A stretch of 64,000 bases of DNA. It comes from Ilyomonas sp964249755 (GTDB taxonomy: Bacteria; Bacteroidota; Bacteroidia; Chitinophagales; Chitinophagaceae). Position 1 is the stretch's first letter. Each line of letters opens with the position of its first letter. Below are positions 24,501 to 33,372 of the stretch, piece by piece. The notes beneath the pieces were generated by a model. The model was not told the origin of the DNA. It ran no database searches and saw nothing but the letters and a program-made list of their open reading frames with translations. The stretch is from contig CAXUDB010000002.1 of NCBI GenBank assembly GCA_964249755.1, positions 186,001 to 250,000 on the forward strand. Direction: 5' to 3'. The position numbers were made by a program, and so were the translations under genes.

Positions 24501-25496
24501 TTATTGTTTCTTTTCTTCTTTCGCTTTCTTCTTAAAATAACCACGCAATAAAAAGTTGTGCTGCGCGGCAGTTAAGTCCTCATCCAAGCGCTGGCTGCTG
24601 CTTTCTAAATTTAGGATGGTGCGCTTCAGCGAAGCCGCCGCTTCTTTATCCTGCAGCAACACCCCGGGAATGTTGGTAGAATCATTCAATCGGTCGGTAG
24701 CCCCCTTTAAATTATCCGTTAACTGACCGGCTGTGACAGCTACATCGCGCAATTGCGTAATGGTGCCTTTCAGCACGGTAAACATCGTTGTATCAGTAGC
24801 CAGTTCATCGGCCAGCGAGCCTTTAGTGTTTAGCTTGGCGGTGAATGCATCTAAGTTGGCGATGACAGCTTTGCTCCGTTGCGAAGCCGATTGAAAATTG
24901 CTCATGGTAGCTTGCAAACTATTTAACGAAGCATCAATCTTACGCGCTGTTTCCTGGTTGTTAATGAGGCTGCTGATGGTTCCGTTGCCGCTATCTATAT
25001 TGTGAGTGATGCGGGCAAACGAACCCGTGATGGACAACAGATTTTTATTATTCGCCTGCAATGTGGTCAGCATGTCTTCAGTGCTCACCGTACTTTGAAC
25101 GGCTAAATAGTCTCCTTCCTGCACCATGGCGGCTGCTTTTGTGCCGCCGGTAATAACGATAATCTTATTGCCAATCAAACCATCTGAACTGATTTTCGTT
25201 TTGGAATCTTTCCTGATCTGTGGCTCTAATGAACGTTGTAGTGTCATCTGCACTAGTACACGCGAATCAGGTAAAAAAGTAATCTTTTTTACCGTACCTA
25301 TTTTTACACCGGAGAGCCAGATATTATTACCCACTACCAGACCGTTTACATCAGTAAAAATGGTATTTACAGTAAAGCCTTTTACAAAAGTTCGCTTCTG
25401 TCCGCCGAGCGTAAACACGGCAAGTATCAGAATAGCCAACCCAATAACGATGAACAGCCCGACCACTACCGGGCGGTTATTTTTTGTTGATTTCAT
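24501..25496 (-). CDS. MlaD/MCE family lipid-transport protein
   Basis: A 331-residue protein with one N-terminal membrane helix (about 10-30, VVVGLFIVIGLAILILAVFTLGG). One MCE domain follows at about 38-115 (VNTIFTDVNGLVVGNNIWLSGVKIGTVKKITFLPDSRVLVQMTL). A long helical/coiled periplasmic tail comes next (ATMSNFQSASQRSKAV...) and a basic end (KKKAKEEKKQ). MCE hexamers form the lipid tunnel between the inner-membrane MlaFE transporter and the outer membrane. It is last in the mlaE-mlaF-mlaD order. Confidence 0.92.
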   Translation of the reverse strand: MKSTKNNRPVVVGLFIVIGLAILILAVFTLGGQKRTFVKGFTVNTIFTDVNGLVVGNNIWLSGVKIGTVKKITFLPDSRVLVQMTLQRSLEPQIRKDSKTKISSDGLIGNKIIVITGGTKAAAMVQEGDYLAVQSTVSTEDMLTTLQANNKNLLSITGSFARITHNIDSGNGTISSLINNQETARKIDASLNSLQATMSNFQSASQRSKAVIANLDAFTAKLNTKGSLADELATDTTMFTVLKGTITQLRDVAVTAGQLTDNLKGATDRLNDSTNIPGVLLQDKEAAASLKRTILNLESSSQRLDEDLTAAQHNFLLRGYFKKKAKEEKKQ

Positions 25497-25560
25497 ATTG
25501 TTGATTCAATAGTAGTTAACGATGATTGTTTTATTTCTCTACACCTGTTATTCTTGTCTT

Positions 25561-26355
25561 CTATCTGGCTTCTTCCGCTTTATAATCCGAATCTTTACCT
25601 GTGAAATTGTAATCGTAGAAATTCTTTATTCTGGGCTCGTCGCTGGCAAATACTTCTTCAAATGTGCCGTGCGCTAAAAACCTGCCATCAAGTAACATAG
25701 CCAAGCGATTACCAACCGTGCGGGCGCAGGTAAGATCGTGCGTAATGATGATAGCACTAGTATTATACTGCTCCTGCACTTTGTTGATGAGATTATTGAT
25801 TTCAATACAGGTGATGGGATCTAACCCTGCTGTTGGTTCATCATACATCATGATGTCGGGTTTTAAAATGAGCGTGCGGGCGATGCCAATGCGTTTGCGC
25901 TGACCGCCCGATAATTCCGACGGCATCTGATTAATGGTTTGCGACAAACCTACACCTTCTAAAACTTCTTCTACGGCTGCATCTATCTCTTTGCGAAGCA
26001 GGTTTCTTTTATTTCTGACGAGAGGAAATTCTAAGTTTTCGCGCACTGTCATGCTATCATACAGCGCACTGTTCTGAAAAGAAAAACCAATACGGAGACG
26101 CATGGCATCCCATTCTTTAGGCGTTAATGAATTTACATCTTCGCCCAATACTTCAACCGTACCGATATCTGCTTTTAATAAACCAGAAATAATTTTTATT
26201 AATACGGATTTGCCGGTACCCGAACGACCTAATATTACTACATTCTCGCCTTCATATACATCCAGATCTACGCCGTTCAGTACGTTTAGTGTACCAAAAG
26301 ATTTATGTAAATCCCGGATGTGAATGACTGCATTATCATTTTTGATGACTGCCAT
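25561..26355 (-). CDS. MlaF-type ABC transporter ATPase
   Basis: A 264-residue nucleotide-binding subunit. Walker A GRSGTGKSVLIK (near 45-56), Q-loop FQNSALYDSM, signature LSGGQRKRIGIART, Walker B IMMYDEPTAGLDP and the switch IITHDL. The LSGGQ with RKR and the DLYEGENVVILGRSGTGKS start are typical of MlaF/Ttg2A. It powers phospholipid movement by the MlaE permease encoded upstream; downstream is the MCE subunit 64 nt away. Confidence 0.95.
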   Translation of the reverse strand: MAVIKNDNAVIHIRDLHKSFGTLNVLNGVDLDVYEGENVVILGRSGTGKSVLIKIISGLLKADIGTVEVLGEDVNSLTPKEWDAMRLRIGFSFQNSALYDSMTVRENLEFPLVRNKRNLLRKEIDAAVEEVLEGVGLSQTINQMPSELSGGQRKRIGIARTLILKPDIMMYDEPTAGLDPITCIEINNLINKVQEQYNTSAIIITHDLTCARTVGNRLAMLLDGRFLAHGTFEEVFASDEPRIKNFYDYNFTGKDSDYKAEEAR

Positions 26356-26442
26356 TGTTTTAAGTTATGAGCTGTCAGCTATGAGCTGTCAGCTTTGAAA
26401 ATTATTTGTTACTAATTTGAAACATTATTTTTCAACTATCAA

Positions 26443-27252
26443 CTATCGTATTGCGTTTACAAACTGTACTACTATCATTTCTTCTACAAACACCATGAAC
26501 ATTGAAATGACTACCGCAGAATTGGCTGCTTTGCCTACACCCTGCGTACCATTGCTGGCATGATATCCCTGGTAACAACCGGCAATGCCAATGGTGAAGC
26601 CGTACAGCAGCGATTTAAATACGGAAGAAAAAATATCGAGAAAAGAAATGGTACTAAACGCATTTTGAAAATAGGCTGTAAAGCTCGTTTGCTCGTTAGC
26701 ATATACGTTGATAAACGAACCCATCATACCCACAAAGCCTGAGTACATCATCAGTACCGGTTGCATAAGCGTGCAGGCTACAACGCGCGTAACAACGAGA
26801 TAACGGAACGGGTTGGTTGCCGACACTTCCATCGCATCTATTTGCTCTGTTACTTTCATCGAGCCTAATTCGGCGCCAATGTTAGAGCCTACTTTACCGG
26901 CGGTTATTAAAGCTGTAACCAGCGGCGCAAGTGCGCGAATGATGGCAATAGAAATTAACGAAGGCAACCACGAACTGGCGCCAAATGTTGCCAGTGAGGG
27001 ACGGGATTGCTTGGTAAATACAATGCCGGTGATAAAGCCGGTTAATGTAATAAGCGGCAAAGAGCGATAGCCGATTTCGTAGCATTGCCTTAAGATTTCC
27101 TTTCCTTCGAAAGGTCTTTTAAAAGATTCTTTAAAAAAGCGGGCAATAAATTTATAAACGCTGTAAATACCCAGCAGGGAATCATCTACCTTTCTTGAAA
27201 TAAAATATTTCTTTTTCGGCAGCGGATCCAGCTGTTCGGTTTCTGTATTCAT
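26443..27252 (-). CDS. MlaE-type ABC transporter permease
   Basis: A 269-residue permease with about five membrane helices, carrying the MlaE family segments SLPLITLTGFITGIVFTKQSRP, APLVTALITAGKVGSNIGAELGSMKVTEQIDAMEV and GYQGYHASNGTQGVGKAANSAVV. It is the first gene of the mlaEFD operon and sits in the inner membrane to move phospholipids and keep outer-membrane asymmetry. The N-terminal ~40 residues are polar and cytoplasmic. Confidence 0.95.
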   Translation of the reverse strand: MNTETEQLDPLPKKKYFISRKVDDSLLGIYSVYKFIARFFKESFKRPFEGKEILRQCYEIGYRSLPLITLTGFITGIVFTKQSRPSLATFGASSWLPSLISIAIIRALAPLVTALITAGKVGSNIGAELGSMKVTEQIDAMEVSATNPFRYLVVTRVVACTLMQPVLMMYSGFVGMMGSFINVYANEQTSFTAYFQNAFSTISFLDIFSSVFKSLLYGFTIGIAGCYQGYHASNGTQGVGKAANSAVVISMFMVFVEEMIVVQFVNAIR

Positions 27253-27505
27253 AATTCACTACGGGTTAACCTATTAGAGGCAATGAGACAGAACTAATTT
27301 AATGCCATCTTACACAATTGGTTAGAGAGCCAATTGCAGAGACGGAAAAAGGGAACTGGTTAATTGTTTAGTTGTGCTGTTTTCTTATTATCTGGGTACA
27401 GACTATCTGGTAAAGCAAAGAATTGAAAAAGATAAGATTTGTGTTGCCATTTTACCTACTCTTTTTCCCGCCTGTCTTTTAAATTGTTCAAATAATACTG
27501 GTTTT

Positions 27506-27519
27506 GTAAGTTTACTTAC
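27506..27519. promoter_or_regulatory. GTAAG/CTTAC dyad upstream of a small membrane protein gene
   Basis: GTAAG, 4-bp spacer, CTTAC, preceded by TTTT, 13 nt before the ATG at 27533. It resembles the core of the MarR operator at 5940-5958 (GTAAG-N5-CTTAC) with one base less spacing. It is a candidate repressor site. Confidence 0.4.
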
Positions 27520-27532
27520 TAAAATTATTTTT

Positions 27533-27730
27533 ATGCGTAAAAAGATTTCAGAAAAATCGCTTCTGTTTTCAATCGTTTGTTTATTTAGTGGAATCGTAAT
27601 CTTCGCAAAAACACAATTGATGGCTACACCCATCCGGGTATCAGAGATAGGTGTATTAGTAAGTGTTGCAGCTGTAGGTTTACTGTTTTATGGTATTTGC
27701 CTGTTTAAAAAATCATTTGTCAGGATTTAA
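27533..27730 (+). CDS. Small two-helix membrane protein of unknown function
   Basis: A 65-residue protein started at the ATG at 27533 (MRKKISEKSLLF). It has two hydrophobic helices, SLLFSIVCLFSGIVIFA and IGVLVSVAAVGLLFYGICLF, basic ends and a short connecting loop. A longer open frame begins at 27374 but its extra part has no coding look and contains the dyad at 27506-27519. No family recognised. Confidence 0.55.
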   Translation: MRKKISEKSLLFSIVCLFSGIVIFAKTQLMATPIRVSEIGVLVSVAAVGLLFYGICLFKKSFVRI

Positions 27731-27918
27731 ATAGCGTACAACTGATCCTTTTTAGTTGACAAAGCAGCTTTCGTTAGGCTGCTTTTTCATTATTCGCTTT
27801 GCATCAACCTATATACAGATGCCAAAATTATTATTGACGATCCCCGAAAAATTCCTGTTAATCCGGCTTGTTCGCCTTCCCTTTTTATCCTGTTTGAATT
27901 AATTTGCATCATCAAATT

Positions 27919-29574
27919 ATGCTGCAACGCCTACACATTCAGAACTACGCCATTATCGACGAAATCGAAATCGTGTTCTCTTCTCATCTTAATATTATTA
28001 CCGGCGAAACAGGCGCAGGAAAGAGTATTCTCATGGGTGCGTTAAGCCTGATTCTGGGCGAGCGTGCTGACACGGCAGCACTAATGTTTACTGACAAGAA
28101 ATGTTTTGTGGAAGGCACCTTTGCAGTAGACAATAAAGAAGCGGTAAAAAGCTTTTTGCAAACGAATGACTTGGATAATGAAGGCGAGCTGGTCATTCGC
28201 CGGGAGATATTGCCCAGCGGTAAATCCAGAGGCTTTATCAATGATACGCCGGCTACCTTGTTTCAATTAAAAGAACTCGCTTCGCTGCTGGTTGATTTGC
28301 ATCGCCAGTTTGATACGCTGGAACTGGGCGACAGCGATTTTCAACGCGAAGTATTGGATGCGCTGGCTAAGAATGAAGATACGTTGTTGGCTTACCAGAA
28401 AGTATATCGCCAGTGGCAGAAAGGGCAGCGTGAACTGGATGATTTGCTGCAACAGAAAACAGCTTTTACGAAGGAATTTGATTTTAATAAATTCTTATTT
28501 ACCGAACTAAGCGAAGCGGATTTTAAAGAGGGCGAACTGGAAGAGATAGATGGTGAATTGCAATTACTAAGCAACGCCGAAGAAATTAAAACCGTTTTAT
28601 CAAAAACCTATTATTCTTTGCAGGAAGGAGAGGATCCGATTGTGGCTTTACTGAAACAATTAGCCAATGGTTTGCATCACTATAGTTCCTTTCATCCGCA
28701 ACTGCCAACCTTGATACAGCGATTGCAAAGCACGCAAATAGAACTGCAGGATATAGCCGATGAACTGGAAAGCATTAACGACAATGTGAACTTCGATGCG
28801 AAGCGTATTGAGTGGATTAATGAGCGGCTTGCCTTAGGCTATAAATTACTAAAGAAACATGGCTTGCAAAACACTGCTGAGTTGCTGCAACTGCAGGAAG
28901 AATTAGAACAAAAACTGCAAGCCGTTTTGAACATAGATGAAACGATTGCCGCCAAAGAAAAAGAAGTAAGCGCCCTGTTTAAAGAAGCGATGCAATCAGC
29001 TAAAAAGATGGGTGAAGCGCGGCAAAAACAAACGATACCTTTAGCCAAAGAAGTAACGCGTTTGCTGACGCAGGTAGGCATGCCCAATGCGCGTTTAAAA
29101 GTGCAGGTAGGAGAAACGCCATTGCATATTTATGGCAACAACAACATAGAGTTCTTGTTCGATGCCAATAACAGCAACCGTTTTGAGCCGCTTCGCAAAG
29201 TAGCCAGCGGCGGTGAACTGAGCCGTTTGATGCTTTGCATTAAATCATTGGTGGCGCAATCTATTGATTTGCCAACAATGATTTTTGATGAAATTGATAC
29301 TGGTATTTCCGGTGAGGCGGCAAAACAAGTGGGTATTATTATGAAAGGGTTAGCCACACAGCGGCAGGTAATTGCCATCACGCACCAGCCACAGATTGCA
29401 GGCCGGGCAGATGCGCATTTTTTTGTGTACAAGCAGATAAAGAACAACGCCATCAAAACCAATATCCGCCTGCTTTCTCAGGAAGAAAGAATTACCACTA
29501 TTGCGCAAATGCTGAGCGGCGAAAAGCCCACGGCTGCGGCATTGGAAAATGCAAGGGAGATGGTGCTGAATTAA
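27919..29574 (+). CDS. recN: DNA repair protein RecN
   Basis: A 551-residue SMC-like ATPase of double-strand break repair. Started at the ATG at 27919 (MLQRLHIQNYAIIDEIEI), the family opening; a TTG 15 nt upstream is less likely. Walker A ITGETGAGKSILMGA lies in the N-terminal head. A central coiled coil runs over about 155-370. The C-terminal head has the signature ASGGELSRLMLCIKS and Walker B PTMIFDEIDTGISGEAA, then ITHQPQIAGRAD. Confidence 0.96.
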   Translation: MLQRLHIQNYAIIDEIEIVFSSHLNIITGETGAGKSILMGALSLILGERADTAALMFTDKKCFVEGTFAVDNKEAVKSFLQTNDLDNEGELVIRREILPSGKSRGFINDTPATLFQLKELASLLVDLHRQFDTLELGDSDFQREVLDALAKNEDTLLAYQKVYRQWQKGQRELDDLLQQKTAFTKEFDFNKFLFTELSEADFKEGELEEIDGELQLLSNAEEIKTVLSKTYYSLQEGEDPIVALLKQLANGLHHYSSFHPQLPTLIQRLQSTQIELQDIADELESINDNVNFDAKRIEWINERLALGYKLLKKHGLQNTAELLQLQEELEQKLQAVLNIDETIAAKEKEVSALFKEAMQSAKKMGEARQKQTIPLAKEVTRLLTQVGMPNARLKVQVGETPLHIYGNNNIEFLFDANNSNRFEPLRKVASGGELSRLMLCIKSLVAQSIDLPTMIFDEIDTGISGEAAKQVGIIMKGLATQRQVIAITHQPQIAGRADAHFFVYKQIKNNAIKTNIRLLSQEERITTIAQMLSGEKPTAAALENAREMVLN

Positions 29575-29799
29575 GTGCAAATAGCAAAACAGTTTTGTTA
29601 TAGCTTATTCCTGCTATGAATGGCTGAGGAAACAACAACAAAGCTTACTCTAACCAAAACAATGAATCTACAGAAGAACTGAAATTAAATTTCGCTTAAA
29701 ATACAGATTCTCCAAACCTGTATTTCAAGGCATGGCCTACCTTTTCAATTTATTTTTATTAGGTAAGCTTTATCATTACTAACCGTAAAATATCTGATC

Positions 29800-31041
29800 G
29801 TGATAAACGATTTGTTCAACTTTTTCAGGCATCTTTTCGATACACAGGGATGGGTAGCCCGGTGGGTGTGCGGCAGGTGGACACCCGAACTTGGCTGGAC
29901 CTATATAATATCGAGCCTCCTGATTGGTACGGCTTATTTTGCTATTCCAGCTACGCTGTTCCGTTTTCTCAGGAAAAGAAAAGATATTTCTGTATTCGGT
30001 AAAATTTTCTGGCTGTTTATTTTATTTATTTTTTCATGCGGCATTACACACTTTACCGATGCTGCCATGTTCTGGTATCCGGCATACCGGTTTTCAGCTA
30101 TTGTTTTATTTGTTACAGCTATCGTTTCCTGGATAGCGGTTATCGCGCTGCATAAAGTTATTCCCGTAGCGTTAAGTCTTAAATCGCCCACGCAGCTTGA
30201 AGAGATCATTCGGCAGCGAACAGAGGATCTTGAGAAAAAGAATGAAGAACTGCTTGCACTCAACAATCAGCTGTCGGAAGCGAACCGAAGAACAGAGTTG
30301 CTGATGAAACAAAAAGATGAGTTTCTTGATATTGCCAGCCATGAACTGAAAACACCGGTTACCAGTTTAAAAGTAACCCTGCAAATGGTAGAAACATTTA
30401 CAAAAACAGGTAACCAGAACCCCAATGTTTCTTCCCTCGCAAACAAAGCGAATAAACAGATTGTCAGGCTTACTTCTCTCGTTGAAAACCTGTTGGATAT
30501 CACCAAAATCCAGGCAGGTAAGTTACAATTAAATACAAGCCACTTTTCTATTTCACAGGCGATGAAAGAATGGATAGACCAAGCCATTTTCTATGCCGGC
30601 AAACACAAAATTGTGTTGGAAGCCGATGAAGAAATCTGGGTAGAAGGCGATAGAAACCGGCTTGAACAAGTGGTTGTAAATCTTATATCGAACGCTGTTA
30701 AATATTCGCCCGATAGCGACAAAGTGATGGTGAGCCTGCACAGGGAAAACAATGGCACCTGCGCTAAGATTTGTGTAACCGATTATGGCATTGGCATTCA
30801 TGAAAGCCAGGCTCCCTTTGTGTTTGACCGTTTCTTCCGTGCGAAAGAAGGTCATGCATTTACGGGATTAGGACTTGGCTTGTATATCTCTTCTCAAATC
30901 ATTCAACAACATGGCGGAACAATTGGCGTAACAAGCCAGATTAATGAAGGCTCGTGCTTTTGGTTTACTTTACAAACAGCACCCGAAGCGGTGGCTGCAT
31001 CTTGTCGGAGCAGTGAACAAACTGAAGTTTTGAACGCCTGA
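29800..31041 (+). CDS. Sensor histidine kinase with ethylene-receptor-like membrane domain
   Basis: A 413-residue kinase; GTG start at 29800. Residues ~30-120 form three membrane helices. They match the plant/cyanobacterial ethylene-binding domain pattern: TYIISSLLIGTAYFAIP, then FSCGITHFTDAAMFWYP with the Cys-x3-His pair that binds copper in ETR1 (Cys65/His69). The Asp that ETR1 needs six residues before AYF is Ser here. A coiled-coil linker (QRTEDLEKKNEELLALNNQL) follows. The kinase core has H-box FLDIASHELKTPVTSL, N-box VVVNLISNAVKYSPD, G1 DYGIGI, F FDRFF and G2 GLGLGLYISSQI. No response regulator is adjacent, so the output partner is unknown. Confidence 0.9.
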   Translation: MINDLFNFFRHLFDTQGWVARWVCGRWTPELGWTYIISSLLIGTAYFAIPATLFRFLRKRKDISVFGKIFWLFILFIFSCGITHFTDAAMFWYPAYRFSAIVLFVTAIVSWIAVIALHKVIPVALSLKSPTQLEEIIRQRTEDLEKKNEELLALNNQLSEANRRTELLMKQKDEFLDIASHELKTPVTSLKVTLQMVETFTKTGNQNPNVSSLANKANKQIVRLTSLVENLLDITKIQAGKLQLNTSHFSISQAMKEWIDQAIFYAGKHKIVLEADEEIWVEGDRNRLEQVVVNLISNAVKYSPDSDKVMVSLHRENNGTCAKICVTDYGIGIHESQAPFVFDRFFRAKEGHAFTGLGLGLYISSQIIQQHGGTIGVTSQINEGSCFWFTLQTAPEAVAASCRSSEQTEVLNA

Positions 31042-31148
31042 TGCAAGGCGGATACTGTTTGCTTTCTTCCGCTGAACCTGAAATTAAATAGCCATGCCGG
31101 GGTTTAAAAAATCCTTTTCTTTGTTTCCAATTATTAAATCAACTCCTC

Positions 31149-31964
31149 ATGGCTTACAATTTATTACAAGGAAAAAAAGGCATCATCTTCGGCGCGCTGA
31201 ACGACCAATCCATTGCCTGGAAGATTGCAGAGAAATGCTACGAAGAAGGTGCGCAGATTGTATTAACCAATGCTCCCATAGCCATGCGCATGGGCGAAAT
31301 AAACAACCTCGCTAAAGCCTGCGGCGATGCACCAGTAATTGCCGCCGACGTAACAAGCAACGATGATATGAAGAATCTCATTACGCGGAGCCTGGAGCAC
31401 TTTGGTGGACCAATAGATTTTGTATTACATAGCGTAGGTATGAGCATGAACATGCGCAAGAACAATCCTTATACAAACCTTAATTATGATTTTACACACA
31501 AGACGATAGATATTTCTGCTATGAGCCTGCACCGTCTGCTGCAATTGTGTTATCAGTTGGATGCCATTAAAGAATGGGGCAGCGTGGTGGCGCTTACTTA
31601 TATTGCTGCGCAACGCGTGTTTCCTGATTACAACGAAATGGCAGACGCGAAATCAATGCTGGAAAGCATCGCGCGCAGCTTTGGTTATCAATATGCGAAG
31701 AAGAATAAAGTGCGGGTAAATACGCTCTCACAATCGCCAACGCGAACCACGGCCGGCAGCGGCGTAAAAGGCTTTGATGGCTTTATCAATTATGCTGAAA
31801 AGATGAGCCCGCTGGGCAATGCAACGGCAGAAGATTGCGCCAACTATTGCGTTACGCTGTTCTCTGATTTAACACGCATGGTAACGATGCAAAACCTCTT
31901 TCATGATGGTGGTTTCTCTTTTACAGGCGTATCGGCTGAAGTGATTGAGCAGATGGAAAAGTAA
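31149..31964 (+). CDS. fabI: Enoyl-[acyl-carrier-protein] reductase (NADH)
   Basis: A 271-residue SDR-fold enzyme doing the last reduction in each fatty-acid elongation cycle. The N-terminus LLQGKKGIIFGALNDQSIAWKIA carries the FabI form of the nucleotide loop (GxxxxxSIAW). The active-site segment is YNEMADAKSMLES with the Tyr and Lys of the YxxMGxxK-type motif. The C-terminal PLGNATAEDCANYCVTLFSD fits FabI. A terminator follows at 32021. Monocistronic. Confidence 0.95.
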   Translation: MAYNLLQGKKGIIFGALNDQSIAWKIAEKCYEEGAQIVLTNAPIAMRMGEINNLAKACGDAPVIAADVTSNDDMKNLITRSLEHFGGPIDFVLHSVGMSMNMRKNNPYTNLNYDFTHKTIDISAMSLHRLLQLCYQLDAIKEWGSVVALTYIAAQRVFPDYNEMADAKSMLESIARSFGYQYAKKNKVRVNTLSQSPTRTTAGSGVKGFDGFINYAEKMSPLGNATAEDCANYCVTLFSDLTRMVTMQNLFHDGGFSFTGVSAEVIEQMEK

Positions 31965-32020
31965 TGATCTTTCAGCCATCAGGTATGAGCTATCAGCTTT
32001 TTAAAATAGTAATTTGTAAG

Positions 32021-32055
32021 AAGGTCTTTGGTTAGTGTAACCAGAGACCTTTTAT
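32021..32055 (+). terminator. Rho-independent terminator of fabI
   Basis: AAGGTCTtTGGTT and its near-perfect complement AACCAgAGACCTT around a 5-nt loop, followed by TTATT. Confidence 0.8.
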
Positions 32056-32310
32056 TGTTGGTTAGATAACTATAATGAAGCTACGGCACTTAGCCTGAGT
32101 AAAGGACAAAGCGTCCAAGCTCCGCCGTGCGGGATCCCGACCTGATCAGAAAGATTCGATGGCAGCTAATAGTGCCACAGGCTGCAACGATGTTTAATCA
32201 GAATTCCCCACTTCTGGTCCATCATGGCTGTTCTGTTTTTTTCTCCTCTTCAAAAAACTGACGGCTGATAACTGAAAGCTGATAGCCCAAACCTCAAACT
32301 CCAAACCTCT

Positions 32311-32318
32311 TACCTTTG
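32311..32318 (+). promoter_or_regulatory. -7 element (TACCTTTG) of holA
   Basis: An exact TAnnTTTG match ending only 4 nt before the ATG at 32323. Transcription would start at or inside the start codon region, implying a leaderless mRNA. Confidence 0.6.
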
Positions 32319-32322
32319 TTAT

Positions 32323-33321
32323 ATGGCTGCCGATAGCATTATCAACGATTGGAAAAAAGGAGTTTTTAAACCGCTTTACTGGCTGGAAGGCGAGGAGGCT
32401 TACTTCATTGACGAAGTGATGAATTATGCCGAGCACAAGATTTTGAATGAAGGCGAAGCCGGCTTTAACCTTACTGTTTTTTATGGGAAAGACGCTGATT
32501 GGGCTGCTGTAGTGAACGCTTGTCGTCGTTACCCGATGTTTGCCGAACGGCAGGTAGTGTTGTTGAAAGAAGCGCAGCAAATGCGCGATATAGACAAACT
32601 GGAAAGCTATGTAGAAAAGCCGCTGCCTTCAACAATTTTCGTGGTGAGCTATAAAGACAAGAAACTGGATGCACGAACGAAGTTTGCCAAGACGATTAAG
32701 AAGAATGGCGTGTTGATGAGCAGCGCCAAGCTGCGGGATTATGAGCTGCCCGGATGGACAAGCGAATACATTCAGCAACGCGGTTTGTCGCTCTCACACA
32801 AAGGCTTGCAGATGCTGGTCGATAATATTGGCAGCGACCTTTCGCGCATTACGAATGAGATAGATAAACTTATTATCAACCTGAAAGGCAGGAAGACTAT
32901 TACCGAAGAGGATATTGAGCGATACATCGGCATCAGCAAAGAGTTTAATCCTTATGAATTGCAGGATGCATTGGGCCGCAAAGACCTTGCGAAAGCAATT
33001 CGCATCATTCAATATTTTGCCCATAATCCAAAAGCCGGACCGATACAATTGGTGTTGCCGACTTTGTATAATTACTTCAGTAAAGTATATGCTATTTATG
33101 GGCTGGACGACAAGAGCGAACGCAAAGTAGCTTCGCTGTTTTATAATAATTCCTATGCTGCCAAGCAAGCCTTACAAACCTCTGCTTTGTATGGCTACCA
33201 GGGCATTGAAAAAGTGCTGTTGTTGTTGCATCAGTATAACCTGCGCAGTATTGGCATAGATGATACCGGAACTGATGATGCTGACTTAATGAAAGAACTT
33301 GCTGTGAAGATGATGGCGTAA
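32323..33321 (+). CDS. holA: DNA polymerase III subunit delta
   Basis: A 332-residue clamp-loader subunit that opens the beta clamp. It shows the delta pattern: N-terminal YWLEGEEAYFIDEVMNYAE, the AAA+-like fold without a working Walker A, YPMFAERQVVLLKEAQQM, the middle TIFVVSYKDKKLDARTKFAKTIKK, and the collar domain with DLSRITNEIDKLI and ELQDALGRKDLAKAIRIIQYF. Works with DnaX (17628). It has its own promoter and no leader. Confidence 0.93.
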   Translation: MAADSIINDWKKGVFKPLYWLEGEEAYFIDEVMNYAEHKILNEGEAGFNLTVFYGKDADWAAVVNACRRYPMFAERQVVLLKEAQQMRDIDKLESYVEKPLPSTIFVVSYKDKKLDARTKFAKTIKKNGVLMSSAKLRDYELPGWTSEYIQQRGLSLSHKGLQMLVDNIGSDLSRITNEIDKLIINLKGRKTITEEDIERYIGISKEFNPYELQDALGRKDLAKAIRIIQYFAHNPKAGPIQLVLPTLYNYFSKVYAIYGLDDKSERKVASLFYNNSYAAKQALQTSALYGYQGIEKVLLLLHQYNLRSIGIDDTGTDDADLMKELAVKMMA

Positions 33322-33372
33322 TTGTGAATTGGAAAAAGTGAGAAATGGATGGTGTGTAAATACAATTGACAA

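Larger units (their letters stand above)
31965..32322. other. Intergenic region between fabI and holA
   Basis: No gene seen. It contains AGCT-type short repeats at both ends (ATGAGCTATCAGCTTTT near 31984; GGCTGATAACTGAAAGCTGA near 32261), the fabI terminator (32021-32055) and the holA -7 element (32311-32318). The middle (about 32075-32200) has no structure I can name. Confidence 0.5.
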
